This document shows, piece by piece, positions 1 to 13,900 of a stretch of DNA of 64,000 nucleotides. The position numbers were made by a program, and so were the translations under genes. The notes under the pieces are model-generated. The model saw nothing but the letters and a program-made list of their open reading frames with translations, made no database searches and was not told where the DNA came from. Origin of the DNA: Gyrodactylus bullatarudis. Lineage: Eukaryota; Platyhelminthes; Monogenea; Gyrodactylidea; Gyrodactylidae. The stretch's first letter is position 1. Each line of letters starts with the position of its first letter. Location of the stretch: the NCBI GenBank assembly GCA_012064415.1, contig SSNU01000132.1, forward strand, positions 300,236-364,235. Direction: 5' to 3'.

Positions 1-1006
1 ATTGAAAAAATAATACATTATAAGATGCTATAACTCTGGACTCTAGGGTCCAAAGGAAAATCTGAAAAGCCCAACTTGATTTTCAGAGCCGAGAAAAGCT
101 CTGGTTAAAATATGATTTTTAAGACATTTTGAGGCCCTAATTATGACTATTCAAAATCAAAGTTTAAATTTTCGACCAAAGTTGTTTAAATAAAATTATT
201 ATACTTCTCTTAGTCTTCTTGTTTATGACGAAACCAACAGAGGAACTTAAACAGGAAATAGAATAACTGAGAATTAGTTTTTCACATATTCTATGCTAAA
301 TCCTAATTTACTATCTAAAATAATGAATAAACCAAGCATAATGTATTTGTTTATCAGTGATAAATGGAGAGAATAGTCAAGCATTAATGTTGTTACCATA
401 TGATAACCTTCTTTTCTCTTACAAAACACTATCAACATTACTAAAGTCTTTGTGCCACAGAAGTACACCCATGATAAATTGATTTTAATATGAAAATCTT
501 GTGATAATATAGAAATGTTCATTTAATGATCAAGTTTTTCATTTGTTAAATTTATTCAAACTAATTTATAATCGTTACACAACAGTATTCATTTCAGAAA
601 ATTAAATTGAATAATACTAAGAGATAGATTAAAAGTGATTGAAATCATCACAAAATGACCAGAGTAGTCCTGATATGTTTTTGTGTTTCTTTCCAAAAAA
701 ATCGAATTTCATGCAAAAATAAACTGAAATCGAATTCAGCCAAAGTCTATGATTCAAAGGTTTTCAAGACTGGGAATTCAAAATTAAGATTGATTAATCG
801 TAAATAATGTAAAAAAACTGCAGTATAATTTTAGAAAAATTAAATTATGAGATAAAATCATATTGATGAAATTGTCTTAAAATTTTTTTAGAGTATCATT
901 TTATATTCTCTAATATAAAAAATTCATTTTGCCTCTAAATTATGTTGGGATATTGGTTTTGTCAAGCCAAAGTAAATGTGCAATAATGTATTATTTTTGT
1001 TTGTAG
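1..1006. other. Non-coding left edge, probably intron
   Basis: A+T-rich DNA with no convincing exon on either strand. It precedes a splice acceptor at 1005-1006 and is most simply the intron upstream of the prickle-like exon. A short GAGGCCCTAA stretch near 130 resembles the end of the GGGCCTCAA MITE described at 60297-60795. Nothing else supportable was seen. Confidence 0.5.
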
Positions 1007-4000
1007 AAGCGGGCGTAGTCAATTATCAGATTCCAATAGTGATATTAACGGAATCGAATTCAAGTCAAACTCCCCAAATTTTATAAATAAAAAGGCCAAC
1101 GTCCAGGTTAGAGACGACCCACATCAGAAAGTTTTATCAAGAGTCATAAAAATGGATAATTTCAAGCAACTGCCAAACCAGTCATCTCCCATTTCCACTA
1201 AAGTAAGTGACTTTCTTCTTTCAAAGTTGGTTTTGAAATGCTTAAAATTTTGCCAAATTGGAATATTTTTTTTTTCATAGAAAAACTCTCAATCTTAATC
1301 TTGTGACCAGTTTTGATCTTTATATGATATTATCCATTGGGGCCTCAAGAAATATGACCTAAAAATTCATTTGTAGGCGCCTATAATATGCTCTAACGAT
1401 TTTTTCCTAAATATCATATACAGTCAAACCATCGATTGAGCGGGAGGATTTTATCCCTTACACATTTTTATGAATAATTTTTCATTTCAACTGTGAAAAC
1501 TAATTCAGATTCAGAGTTATTTTCGTTGCTTAATTTTTATCGCTGAACGAATATTTTCTGTTTTAGTTTAGGCGTGAAAAGGGCTTGATTGGAACTCTAG
1601 TTATCACACCAGCTGTTGTATTATTTCTCTATTTACAAAAATTACATTAAGGCTTAAAAATTCTCCATTTTTCGTCGTACACATGTGAGACATGGCTCAA
1701 TCTTTTTAAAATTGTATAACCTATATTTTGATACCAAGTTTGAGATAATTACGATGAATTTCAATTTTCTCGCGTTCTGATTGGCCAATCATAAAAAATG
1801 TGCAAGGGATAAAACCCTCCCGCTCAATCGATGCTTTGACTGGTACTTATTTTAAGTTTTGTTCCCAAAGATCGATTTTCATCATCTAATTTTTCGATAA
1901 TTCATATACATGTACTACTTTTGTAAAATATTATTCTTCTTCTGAAACAATATTTATAATTTTCAAAATTGGGTGGCGTGGGTCATATGATTATCATGTA
2001 GTATAACGTGATTATCTTTGTGAGAACGTTTCTCATAGATCAGTCCAACTCAAATTGTATGGATAAGCGAAATATTACCTATATATTAGGGATAGATTTT
2101 TCAATTCTAATATATATTAGAACATATATGTTATATGGGTGAAAATGGGATTCAGAATGAATTTTTAGTTCGAATTATATAAACTTTTCTGTAAAATAAT
2201 ATTTTATTAAAGTGGTAGTGATAGTGTCCAAGTTTCATTTTTTTCATAAATCTCTCAAATTTGATCTTATTAATTTCAAGTAGTCATCGAAGATTTAAAG
2301 CTTTTGATAGAAATAGTTGACCCATAAGACCTATTTCACTTAAAACTATATTGATAATAACTTGGAGAAATATATTTTAGCTTCTGTCATGAGGAAAATG
2401 GCCGAAATTTAAATCAGTAAATTTTGGGTTATTCACCAAGTTAGTATCAATTTTTTCATTATTTTCACCAATAGTATAATAGACCGGTAATATTTTCCAA
2501 AGTAGTATCATATTTTTTTAAAATTTTCTATTATAGTATCAATACTTGAAAATATTTCAAAAACAGTATGATATACCAATATATATTTTCAGAATTAGTA
2601 TTAGCTTGAGGAAAAATAACTATAATCAGATCAATTTGAAAAATTTATTTGAAGATTTTTCGGAGAGCTTTTTGAGTTGAAGAGCATTGCAAAATCCTGG
2701 AACTTTCACTGATATACTGAAATCGAGGGTTGAACAAGATTTGGCATTCATAAAGGCATTCTTAAAGGTTTGCCAATAATTGCTCTAGATAGCTGTTATT
2801 TTACAAAAACCCTTGAATATTCATGAATATCTATCAAAAATAGACAATGTGATAAATTTTTAGATGTTCCCCAACACAAAGAGAGAGCCAATCAGATTAA
2901 CTTATATTTTTCTTTGTATTTTACTATATATTTGGCATGTAAGAGGCTGATGAGTATGCCTGAAATAAAGCGCTTATTCCTCCCATTTTCGGCATCCTTT
3001 TTTACTTTCTAAAAATGAAAAAATTGATACTAACTTGGTGAATAACCCGTAAATTTTTCATCACGTTAATTTTAATACAAAATCATTGTTTCCACTGCAA
3101 CCAGTTTATAAATAGATTTCGGACCATAGGTTTTATACATCAATCGAATTCTCTTGAAGAACCTATTCAGATTCTAACCCAGGCTAGAAATCGAAAATTT
3201 GCTAAGTCTATCTCTACTATAGATGCCCTTTTAATATATGACATCAATATGCACTAAAAACATTTTAACTCTTACTTTTACAATTATTTTACTTTTACCA
3301 TTGTGTTTGTTTTGAGAAATAGACCTTTCATCATGATCATTGATTACAATCATATATATGAAATCATCAGTAATTTTATATGACTTAAATTATAAAGTCG
3401 ATAGCAAAAGTGATACACACAGAAGATATTCCTGCTTTGGTCTAGACTATAGTTCCTTTGTCTGAATTTTTCTACTTCTTAAATTTATTGAATTATTTAT
3501 TTGCTTGACACAATAATGTACAAACTGTGTATTGTATTACACTATAAGTAAGCATCTATCTATCTAAATCCCTTTTGATTAAGAAAAATTAATTTTACAA
3601 CTTAATCACAGCAAATCAGTCAATCTTTTCCCACACTAGAAGTTATATTGAAACTTGTTAAATTTCTCCTAGATGTTAAACTTACCGACTTGAATTTTTG
3701 TTCCTAATACATATTTCCATGTTTTTCTAGTTCAAGATAAACTTAATTGATATGAAAATGGGGACTTACGATTTTTACAAAATTCGCTTTAAGTAATCAA
3801 AATTAGACAAGATATAATTTTAAATTTTCGATCGACTCACTATTTTCAAAGGAATTTGAATTATCAAAAACTGACTCTTACACGATTAAATTAAAACATG
3901 ATACAAATCTCACGTGTAGCAGAGAAAAGTATAACCTCAACACTCATCAGAGGAGTTACTCGTCGTTCAGAATATAAACAAAAAAGCTTCTCAAAACTTG

Positions 4001-7000
4001 ATTTTTTTTCAAGCATACCTTGCTAGTTTGATTAGGATTAATTAATACAGAAAGCTTAAGGATTATGCTCTATAAGATGTTTCTATGCTAATCACCTTTT
4101 AAGAAATTTATTCACATGGATTAATACACAGCACACGTCTATTATAAAAGAAATATGTATGTATTCAAGATAAGAAATACAACATTTATTCCTTGAGTCT
4201 AGTCTACAATCTTTACTGACTTAGATTAAATGTGATACATTCTTTTACCTCAAGAATTATCGATCAAAAATTGGGTTATTTTTTTAGCTTTAGCAGATAA
4301 AGTTTAGGCGATTGCACATTTGAACTCTGAGGGTTATCTAGTACTCTGGAAAATACAACTATTCTCAATGAATTAAGGGGGTTAATGATTTATAAAAAAA
4401 TCTCATTTTTTCATCAAAAATTTTCTGAGGATTCAAAGAGAAAAAAAAATTGTAAAAATTAGGAGAAATTTTTTGTTAATTTCGAGGCGTGATAGGAGTC
4501 AGACGTTTTTCTCTGGATCACCAATAGACAAGTTGATCAAAAATGGACATAGAGAATTTAGAAAACACTCCATTTACGTGCGAATTTCTATTTCCTATTT
4601 TTCGATCTTTTTCACTGCTTGGAAATTGATAAATTAGGATGATCCAAGATTTTTTTCAAAAAAATATATATTAATAATTATTTTCTTTGTCTATTGGTGA
4701 TCCAGATAAAAATTTTGAATCGATTACCATAAAAATCCAATGTTTCAAAATTTTCTGACTATTTTTTATCACTAAAATAAGAATCATGATATTTTGAACA
4801 CATTAGATAGGATAAGTAGACCTCCAAATCGAGATTTTTGAATTTTATCGTTTCTTGTGAGCAAAAAAGAGGCAAATTTCCTACATTTCGATTAGGACCA
4901 TTAATCTTGAAATATATATTAATTTTTTATTGATTTCATTAATTCTGTTTTTTTGGCTGAAAAGATTTTGTATTTTTGAGTCAAATGATGAAAAAATACT
5001 GTCATTACAGTTATTTTTACTCGAAGACGCCTTATATGGAAATATCAACTATTTCAAATTAAATTCAAGATAACCATGAGAATATTGAAATAATAATTTT
5101 TATACCTATATAAAAATTTTCCCAAACCCTTTCCTCTAATAAATGTAAACCTATGAATTGAGAATATTAAAAGAAATGTAAACAACATCCATTTACATAT
5201 TCTTTAACTGTAGTTTTAATTGATGAAAATAATATTGAATTTTTTTCAAATTAAAATATGTACATATTCGATTGCTTTATGTATATTTATTTTATTTCAG
5301 CTAACTTCTAAAAATTTCTTAAAATTATAACAGATCACTAGATGTTCTGGATTTGAACTGAGAACTTCTAACTCCTGTATCTATTTCTATTTCCAAACTT
5401 GTGGAATAAATGTAAAATTGAGTTATCGAGCAGTACGAGGAACAACATAGACTCCATGACATAGAGTTTCAATACAAGATCATATCTGCATCTGTTATTT
5501 ATATAGAGATATGCAAATCTAACTAATGGAAGTAACATGAAATTCCAAGGTATATTTATTAAGCAAAGTCTACATTATTTTTAGACTAAAGTTTTGATCT
5601 GAGACTGATTTTATTGCTTCTTGATCGAATATGTCATGAGAGATTTGGTTTTAATCAATTTTGGAATAATATTAATGGTCCTCAACCTGAGAATGGCAAG
5701 TATCAATATTTGCTTATGGAAGTTTTAATATAAATGCGGGGTGAAAGAGATCCCCTAATACCATTGTAGGGTTGATAGATAATCTTAACCCTTAAAGTCC
5801 CCCACCTAATCATCTAAGCTTCAGAAAATGTTTTTTTACCACCAATTCGATAGGAAATCTATTAATCCCCTAAAATTAATAAGGATCTCGGCTGTATCAA
5901 TCATCTATATATTTGTGCTATATTTGTTCAAAGAAAAGTGATTTTTTTCAAAAGATACTTTCGTTTAAAATGTTTATTTTCGACGAATTTGGGAATTCAT
6001 GACTTTAACAAAAATCTCATTTTCCACCAACGTTTCAAAATATTTTGACTATTTTTTCGAGTACTATATTATTTTAAGCTTAAATATAAATAGCTTTTTG
6101 TGTCCAACTCATAAGTTATGAGTCATAACTCATTTATAATGAGACATTACATTATAAATTATCTGATTGATTCTGGTCCCTCTTAATATTCCGCTCATCT
6201 TTTATGAGTGCATTTTACAATTTGTTAGTGTATCTTAGAATAAAGCGGAGTTCTTATGTTTTTGGTGTAAAGACCTCTACTATACGTATTAGACTTGGAC
6301 GAAATTCTCCAAAATTATTAAAACACACATTGATGTTATAAAATTAATCTTTAAGAATTGTAACATCATACAACCAAGTTTCGCTCCAAAGTATCTTTTC
6401 ATGCTTCTGTAAAAAGATAAGAAAAACTATAAAAATTTTCAAAAATAAAACCTTTATTGACGGATCAGAATTGTTATATCAATGAAAAATAACAGAATTT
6501 TCACTTTTTAAACTTAGTTGGAAGAAATAATGTGAACTCAAGTTAAAATCATGAAAATAAAACATTATAAAACGTTTTCTATTTGAAAATTTTCATAATT
6601 TTTGTTTATCTTGTTACAGAATCATAAAATATTGATTTTATCAGATTAATAGGCAAATTTGACAATTTTGAGAAAAAATTCGTCCAAGTCTAACACTCAT
6701 AGTTTAAAATTTTTGAAAACCAAGTGTGCATGTTCCGGTGCCAAGACTATTGTAAAATTTTGTTTGATAAAATCCAAAATTATTAAATTATATGGCCAAA
6801 AATATTACCAAGTTCACTTTAATCGATACATAACTAATATAGATTTATAAAGGTTCGAAAATATTGAAAAATGAACATATATCTCCACTGAAAGGGTTAA
6901 ATACATTCTGAGTCACTTGAATAATTTCTGAAAATCCTTCTACTCATCATTATTTTGCTTTTCTAGCTTACTACTGTATTACTGGAATTTAGACAAAAAA

Positions 7001-9324
7001 ATTATTTTTTCACTTGAGACATTGAGGAATCCTTGTTCAACCTACTAGCCAATTGTAGTGACAGGTGTCTACATATGAAAAGCTGGTTTATTATAGTTTA
7101 CCAAAAATCACAAATTTTTTCATTGGATATAATTTTTCATAGATGCTTAAATCATTGAATGTTTGAGGATGAAATTCCAAACTTTTACGATAAGCAAAAA
7201 TTTTCTCTTTCAAGTCTCTGATTCTCTAACAAAATTCTTGATCTATTTCATTTACAGTCATAAATCTCGTAGTGACTGAGAGATAGCCAAGTTGAGAAAT
7301 ATTTCTCTATTCAAGACTCTACCAACGATCGTTTTTCATTTTGTTTACTTCAGAAGAAGAGAAATTATTTATACAAATTCATAATCAATACCTCAATTTA
7401 TGTGAAGAAAACAATGGTACTTTTATCGAGATTTATATTACATTTAAAAAATTTGAAATTTCTCTATTCAAAATCAATTGAAACAGTGGTTGAAATAAAA
7501 CTCATGATTCACGATTGATGAATTTTATTTTTAGCTTCATATTTATATATTAGCTTTGTCAGAATAATTACTTTTTTTACCCTCAGCTCTAAAAATATTT
7601 TTCCACAATTCCTTGACTCTTGATGAGCATTTAAATTAAATTAAAATCGATTTTCAACGTTTAATTTATAGATTTACTACTAAAAATATATAAAATTAAT
7701 AAATAATTATGTATGCATGTTTCTAAATTGTAAATTAAATTCTAGTTCTATTAGAACTGACATTAATATTTCATATTGACAATCATTTTATTGGAAATCA
7801 TTCCAAATATTCAGTTATTCATGAAGCAACAGAATTAATTTTTGAATAATCACAATGTAGCAATTACGGTGTTTTTAGACATTAAACTCACTAGCAAAGT
7901 CTGGTCACAGGTAATTACTATATCCTACTGAAGTCTTACTTGATGGAAATTGTCTTCTTACATTTAGATGTTAGAAATCGGATAAGCGAGTGTTAATTCA
8001 ACTCTCGGGCTCGAATCCTGACTATGGTTTACTGAGGAATCCTATTAAGGACGAATCGCATCATGAGTTGAATATTATACGACTCTTTTATAGAATTGAC
8101 ACTTGCTCATCCGATTTTTAACAGCTAGGTGCAAGCAATGAATTTTTTGCAGATACATGACTGGAATTGGCCCATGTCAAAATAAAATCTCAGTATAACC
8201 AGGCTTTAGATATTGAGTATTCGAAAGAGCATCTATTTAAATGAATTTATGATCGACTGAGGATAAAATATTTGGTATCCATTAATGTCATTTTATTCCT
8301 TGTTGTATAAATTAATTATCATAATTCATTTTCATTATTCTTTCTTCTCTTATAGTCACCTAAGAGAGCAAGTCAATCGATTGAAGAAGCCCAAGAGGTT
8401 ATTGATAGCATGGAGGCCGATGATATTCCTTCATTTGATGCTGAACATAGAAACTCTCTTCAGGAGAAATCATTCAAATCCTTCACTCAAAAAAGTAAGT
8501 TCTCTCCGAGTTGAAATTTAATTGTGATTTGAATTAGTAGTTTATAAAACATGAAGCTAACAAAAATCAGAATATTTCATACTCAATAGTACTTTCCAGT
8601 TTTATAGGGAATTTCAGATATGTCTATCTTGAAAAATTCTACAATAGAGAAACTTGCAGGGCTTTGCCTTTCTTTGCAGAAAACCATGAACGAGATAGAA
8701 AAACAAAAATGACATCATTTTGTTTAAGATTAAATTCTTAAGAAAAAAGTAGGAAAATAATCTACCCCGATTCAAATGCAGTAGACCTTCAAGTATCTCA
8801 AGCGAAATAAACCTTTAAGAAATGATGTCCCTGTACAATATTTTCATTGATGAATCTCTATTTCAAACATTAAAAAATCATAAAAAAGATAACAGTCGCA
8901 GTTTATTCATTCTACAAATCAGATTTGAGTAAATTAAGGTTCAATGAAAAAACACTCTAGTATAAAGTTTATAAACTTCGAAACATTCATAAGATAAATC
9001 AATAAATAGAACATTAGATTTATCATCAGACTTGCTCTAGAAACTTGAACATTTCCTGTTGACCTATTTACTTAATTTTTAATTTACTGTACTTTGTAGA
9101 AATGCACCAAGTTGATATAGAACTAAAAAAGGTGTAGTTCTCAAAAGAGAATAGCGAATTTGTAGTTATTTTATCCCATTTTAAAGTTAAAATATCAACA
9201 TTTTCTAGAGAAACTTTCATGTCCCAGTTCTGGTGAAGGACCAATCGACAATTTTCCAAAGCATATTCCTCATCATGAATCCTATAATAATCAGACAGAT
9301 AAAAATAATTGTATTATTTCCTGA
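1007..9324 (+). CDS. pk: Prickle-like protein, last three exons (5' part outside window)
   Basis: Three exons join in phase: 1007-1202, 8356-8494 and 9209-9324. They are bounded by ttgtag/gtaagt, cttatag/gtaagt and ttctag, and end in TGA at 9322-9324. They encode about 149 residues of Ser/Asn/Lys-rich, probably disordered tail ending KNNCIIS. A C-terminal CIIS is a prenylation (CAAX) signal, and vertebrate Prickle planar-polarity proteins end in this motif. The LIM and PET domains that define Prickle would lie left of the window, so the name rests on the CAAX box and the long disordered tail. Prickle acts at the membrane in Wnt/planar-cell-polarity signalling. The gene is convergent with the wnt gene. 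Another CAAX protein is possible. The exon structure is well supported; the name is moderate. Confidence 0.55.
1421..1842. mobile_element. Short TIR element (Tc1/mariner-like MITE)
   Basis: The left end CAGTCAAACCATCGATTGAG is mirrored at the right end by CTCAATCGATGCTTTGACTG. The inverted repeats continue inward for about 45 bp (GCGGGAGG..TTTTATCCCT). The left side is preceded by TA, and TA occurs one base beyond the right end, which suits a TA target duplication as in Tc1/mariner elements. It interrupts the older repeat where the 60.7-kb copy is uninterrupted. There is no coding capacity. Confidence 0.6.
2426..3048. mobile_element. MITE with 35-bp TIRs and 9-bp target duplication
   Basis: Both ends read GGGTTATTCACCAAGTTAGT inward, and the identity extends to 35 bp. 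The element is flanked on both sides by the perfect 9-bp duplication GTAAATTTT (2417-2425 and 3049-3057). A 9-bp duplication is typical of Mutator-like elements. At 623 bp it has no transposase frame, so it would be non-autonomous. The identical TIRs and duplication suggest a fairly recent insertion. Confidence 0.75.
5785..6900. mobile_element. Candidate piggyBac-like element with TTAACCCTT ends
   Basis: The left end is TTAACCCTTAAAGTCCC at 5785; the right end is CACTGAAAGGGTTAA, ending at 6900. Both end exactly in TTAA, the piggyBac target site, followed by CCCTT. Inner terminal bases agree only partly (AAAGT against TCAGT). The roughly 1.1-kb interior has no transposase-like frame, so this is a relic, or two half-elements sitting near each other. 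Confidence 0.35.
7970..8122. repeat. Inverted-repeat element with a tRNA-like T-arm
   Basis: Two 30-nt arms, 7970-7999 and 8093-8122, are near-complementary (GTTAGAAATCGGATAAGCGA against its complement with a few changes). Next to the left arm, TCGGG-CTCGAAT-CCTGA folds as a tRNA-like T-stem and loop, with a B-box-like GGGCTCGAATCC. No acceptor stem or anticodon arm can be built, so it is not a tRNA gene. A tRNA-derived SINE or MITE fragment is likely. Confidence 0.35.
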
Positions 9325-10956
9325 AGAAAAAACCGGATTTTGTAAAAGAACCAAAAATATCTTTGTACTTGCAAGTATTTTTAACTCGCTCTCTCAATAT
9401 TTAGCTAAAAAGTTGTAATTATATATACTCCATGTATGTTTGATTTTTATTTATTTTGAGTAAAGAAGAACCACCTAGAATTCTTATCCTACTAACAGAT
9501 TCATATTTAGAGATTACATTTAATTGTGTCATATTATCATAATTATCCTCACTATTCTATTCTCAATGTTAAACAGCCAAAACCAAATAATAGTACAAAA
9601 TGCTAAACACCTAACTCAAAAACCAATACTCTCAGCAGCCTTTTTTCAGATGTACCTGCATCCACCCAAAAATAATATCATGGGTTATATTATATCAGGA
9701 TGAATGTAACATGTTCATTCAAAACTTCATGAACAGATTATTATTGCACAGAAGAAAGCAAACTGTAAAATTTATCATTAATCCATATGTATTCGCTAAC
9801 AAACTGAAATTCGATTGAAACTATGAAAAGGGTAACTCGAGTAACAATTTTAATTTCACTTTAATTCATTTTCTTTCGAAATCAAATTGGACGAAAATTT
9901 TAATAATTAATAAAAAGAAATGTTATTAGAATCAATTGTAACCGACTCCTATTTGAAACTTCTTCTCTTTTAATTTATTCAAGCCAGCTCTTCATGTTCC
10001 ATTGTTCCTGCAGAGGATTAGAGGATAACAGAGAAAATACTTGTTAGTCATTTTTGAAAATCCTGAATTATTAAAATCGCCGCATTATCAATGAATTCTA
10101 GTTGACCCGTTGAATCCGGAACACCTTGGACATTAAATGAGTTTCCAAAAATCATTTTTTTACTATAATTTTAGTACCTACTTTCTTGAGTTGTTCAGAG
10201 GGAAAAAATTTAACCCTTCCGTAGTATTTACTGTACTCACCAAAGTTACTTAAAAAGGTTTTTTTTTGAAATACAATGAAATTTTTCGTTTTTTTGAAAT
10301 CTTATTTCATAGGAAAAAAGGATACAACTTTCCATCGTAAAAAATTAATTTTCGAATCAGCGTAATTATTTTGGTAATAAAAAGAAAATAATTCGAGACA
10401 GGAAGGGTCAGAATCAGGGTCTTGACCAACGTTTAGTGGTGATCACCACTGATTAACCTTAAGTAGTGATTCTGGATATTCAAGATTGAGAAATTATTCC
10501 TTGACTCATTTAAAATTTTAGTACGGTTTCTTCATTCAGCAAATATAGTCAAAAGGATAGCGAACCTGTTATTGCTCAATCTTCTCCCAAGAACTTTCTT
10601 AAAGTTTTTCTTGTTCCAAGTTACGTTTCTTTATCCTACTTAAAGTAAGCATTTTACCGCTTTCTAAAACAATTAAAATTTAAAAATCTATATCAAATAT
10701 TTTCGGAAATTTCAACTAGATTTTTACTACTATCATCAAACTGATTCAGGATGTTTTATTATCAGGATGTGACATTAATTTTATTATTTTGTCAGTCTCA
10801 GTCTTTAAATTTTTCATGTTCTATAAATAAAATTTATTTAATAAATTAACATCAATTTTGTTTTGTAAGGATGAGAAGCGTTGCTTTTAATATTCCCGAT
10901 TATGTGTCCATGGAATTTTTGCAACTATGATAAAAAATTCTTTTGGTGTTTTTTTT
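9325..10956. other. Intergenic region between convergent prickle-like and wnt genes
   Basis: 3' flanks of two convergent genes. It contains a possible small MITE at 10210-10410, with TTAACCCTTCCGTAG at the left and GGAAGGGT at the right. A TTTATT motif at 10833-10838 would be an AATAAA poly(A) signal for the minus-strand wnt gene, about 120 nt after its stop. No exon-like sequence was seen. Confidence 0.5.
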
Positions 10957-13900
10957 TTAATAACAGAAATGATCTATCCTTGTTTTTTCGCATTGTTCAC
11001 AAATAATCCTCAAGGAAACATCAGCTCTGCATTGGCATTGATCTGTATACCTGACAGTTTCGTTATAAAATCCTCGACCGCAACACATATTGTTACAATT
11101 AAATGTTCCAGATGATACCAAATTGCAAAGTCTAAAATATTTTATAATTTATTATAATTTTTGATATTTTGGAAAAGCTTAACCCTCTCGAATCTAGGAT
11201 TCATACATTCAAATCAATTTTTTCAATGATTTTAAACGTTTCTGTAAATGTATGATTTTTATAAGAATCTCTACTTTTTCTACTGTTGGAGTTTTTTAAA
11301 AGATCTTTGAATATCATTGATGAATTAAAAATTTTTTTTTCAAAAGAGAAAAATCACGATCATTTTTGAATGAAATTTTTGAGCTTATAGCCAACAAGAG
11401 ATGACAAAATCCGTGCTCATCAAGAGTCTTATTTTACAAATATTAAACGAAAGTCCCCTTTTAATCACTTGGAAAGAAAATTGGAATTTCGGTATAATTT
11501 AGACCCTGTTGAAGATAAAAACTCACCGACCGGTAGTTCCAATTGAACCTCGCATTGGCTCATAATTACAATAATCCGGCGAGGATTCACTAAATATAAT
11601 TTCGTCCTCTTTCAACTCTTTCTCCTGGCTACCAAATGAGAGGGCAATGAACTTGTTATTCTGATGAATGGCTGACATTTTTGCTGACTTGAAAAATAAT
11701 AATTTTTTAAGTTTTATTAGAAGATAAAACAAAAGAATTCATGCTTCTAGATAAATTTTTCTATATTACCCATAAGAACAATGAAATCGGGATAGGAATT
11801 TAGTATTTTCGCAAAAATTCATTGATTAATTAATAGCTATACTCTAATTTATTCGAACTGGGATGGTCATTAGCCAATAAGTTTCAAAATTTTTTAAACC
11901 TAATAATTGAAAGAAGAGACCATGGTAACTATTGATCTAATAGGCAAACTCACTAGATACAACTTTTTTAATTCTTCAATTATTTTAATATCGTCAATAC
12001 GTAAGAGTTTTTTGAAGCAAATTTTTTGTATGCATGAAGTACTCATTCCAATACATTTGCACAAACTTTTTTGATTGCGTTCCATCAGCTGAAATTGAAA
12101 GAAAAGTTCGACATTTTTAGAAAAAATGTATGAAAGTTACTTAATAGTAGTTATGTGTTTTAAATTAAATAAAAATAATGAATTTAGATAGTTAAAATAT
12201 CTGATGACCATCTTCGAAGTAAAATATAACAGTGAGTCATTGTTAACGACCTCCTCACTATTAGTTCAGCAATAACCTTTGTTTTGGAATGATCATCTAA
12301 CTAACTTTAATTTTAAAATGTTATCAGAATTTAATGTAAAAAAAGCTATTAATTGTATTTGATGATTATTTGTTCAAAATGGACGCGATGAACGACAGTT
12401 TCGAACCGGCACGTTTTTGAATAAACTACTTTATGTACTCTGACCATTTCTTCTCGTGTTCTGAATCTGAATACGTATCTGAATCTGAATCTGAGTCTGT
12501 TGTTGACCCTCAGTCGAATGCGGTACAAAACATGGTGTCATGGAAAAAAGACCTCGTGGTTCCGAAGGAGAGAGAAAAGTTGCTGGTTATGTTCAGACAA
12601 TTTAATCTTTCTGCTAAGCTGGCTCGTATAAAGAGGAGTGATTTGGCTGCCCACTTTTTAACCAGTATCAAGTCTGAGGATTATTCTAAGATAGAACATT
12701 TAATGGCCCCAAAGGATCCAACGGAGGCCACTCTGGAGGAGATTGAAAAAGCTCTGGTAGAAAGATACACGGATGGCAAGTCAGATGTGGTCAATATGAT
12801 TGAGCTGTTCGAGTGGAAAAGAAACGTGGGTGAAGATATAGAAGATTTTGCGGAGAGAGTATCGGACCGCATTAAGAAGGCCAGCTGGCCACAAGAAGTG
12901 CGAGATAATCTAGCATGCTGCTTTGTCATTAATGGGATAAAAGACATGAAGCTTAAGAATAGAATATTGGACAAAAGAAAGGACTTCGACCTCGGCAAAC
13001 TTATAAAACTGGTCAAGAGCTACGAAGCATCACAAGGCAGAGAGGCTGTCCCGAAAGTCATGGCTATCAGCAACAACTGTTTCAGGTGTTTGGGAAATCA
13101 TGCTCCAGACAGCTGCTATTTTAAGGACAAAGAGTGCAGGTATTGCAAGGAGATTGGCCACATCGTCAAGGCATGTCCGAAGAAAGCGGCCAAAGTGAAT
13201 CTTGTAAATAAGGTTAATAAAAATGTTGAATCCTGCTTGTCGTGTTATTCTGATTCTAACAGCACAGGTTTTATAAGGGTTGCAACCAGTGTCAATGGGC
13301 AAAAGTTAGATATGCTTGTGGACACTGGTGCATCCTGTACAATACTACCCTATGATTTCGCCAGAGCATCACAACTTGATCTGAGACCCTCTGCCAGGAA
13401 GTTGATTACATATGGTGCTGACCGGATCCTGAGCACTGATGAGACCGGAGTAAAAATAGAAACTTGTGGCAAAGGCATTGACCTCAACTGTCTGGTATCA
13501 AAGGAAGACGGGAGAGCTATTCTTGGACTGGATGCCCTGAAGAAGTTAGGCTTTAAGTTGGAGATAAATGGCGTAGTGGTTACTGATGAACATGTCAACG
13601 CAATCACCTTCTCGAAGGGATCTATCAAAACGGACCTAAAATTCAAGAAAGACTTTCATGAGCATCTAAGAGTTTATGCAGCGAGACCACTTCCGTTTGC
13701 GATGAAGCCGTTAGTGATTAAAGAGCTGGACCGATTAGAGGCCAATGGTATCATCAGCAAGACGAGCAACCCCGTTTGCGCAGCCCCCATGGTGATAGTT
13801 CCGAGGAAGGAAGGGGCCGAGAATCCTTTAAGACTGACAACTGATTATAGTCTCACGCTGAATAAGCTTATTGACCTGAATGCTTATAGTACACCAAGGT

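Larger units (their letters stand above)
1340..3330. repeat. Old MITE (GGGCCTCAA family) opened by nested insertions
   Basis: The outer repeat is recognised by similarity, in inverted orientation, to the compact copy at 60297-60795. Both share the end GGGCCTCAAGAAATATGACC, a block around 1860-2060, and the block 3228-3325. Between matching blocks sit a CAGTCAAA-ended element (1421-1842) and further sequence from about 2090 to 3225 that itself contains the 2426-3048 element. The right end diverges after about 3325. It lies in the prickle-like intron. Confidence 0.5.

Noticed and set aside
5330..5400. Possible minus-strand tRNA gene (GTTCAAATCC B-box)
   Set aside because: No matching A-box, acceptor stem or anticodon arm could be folded.
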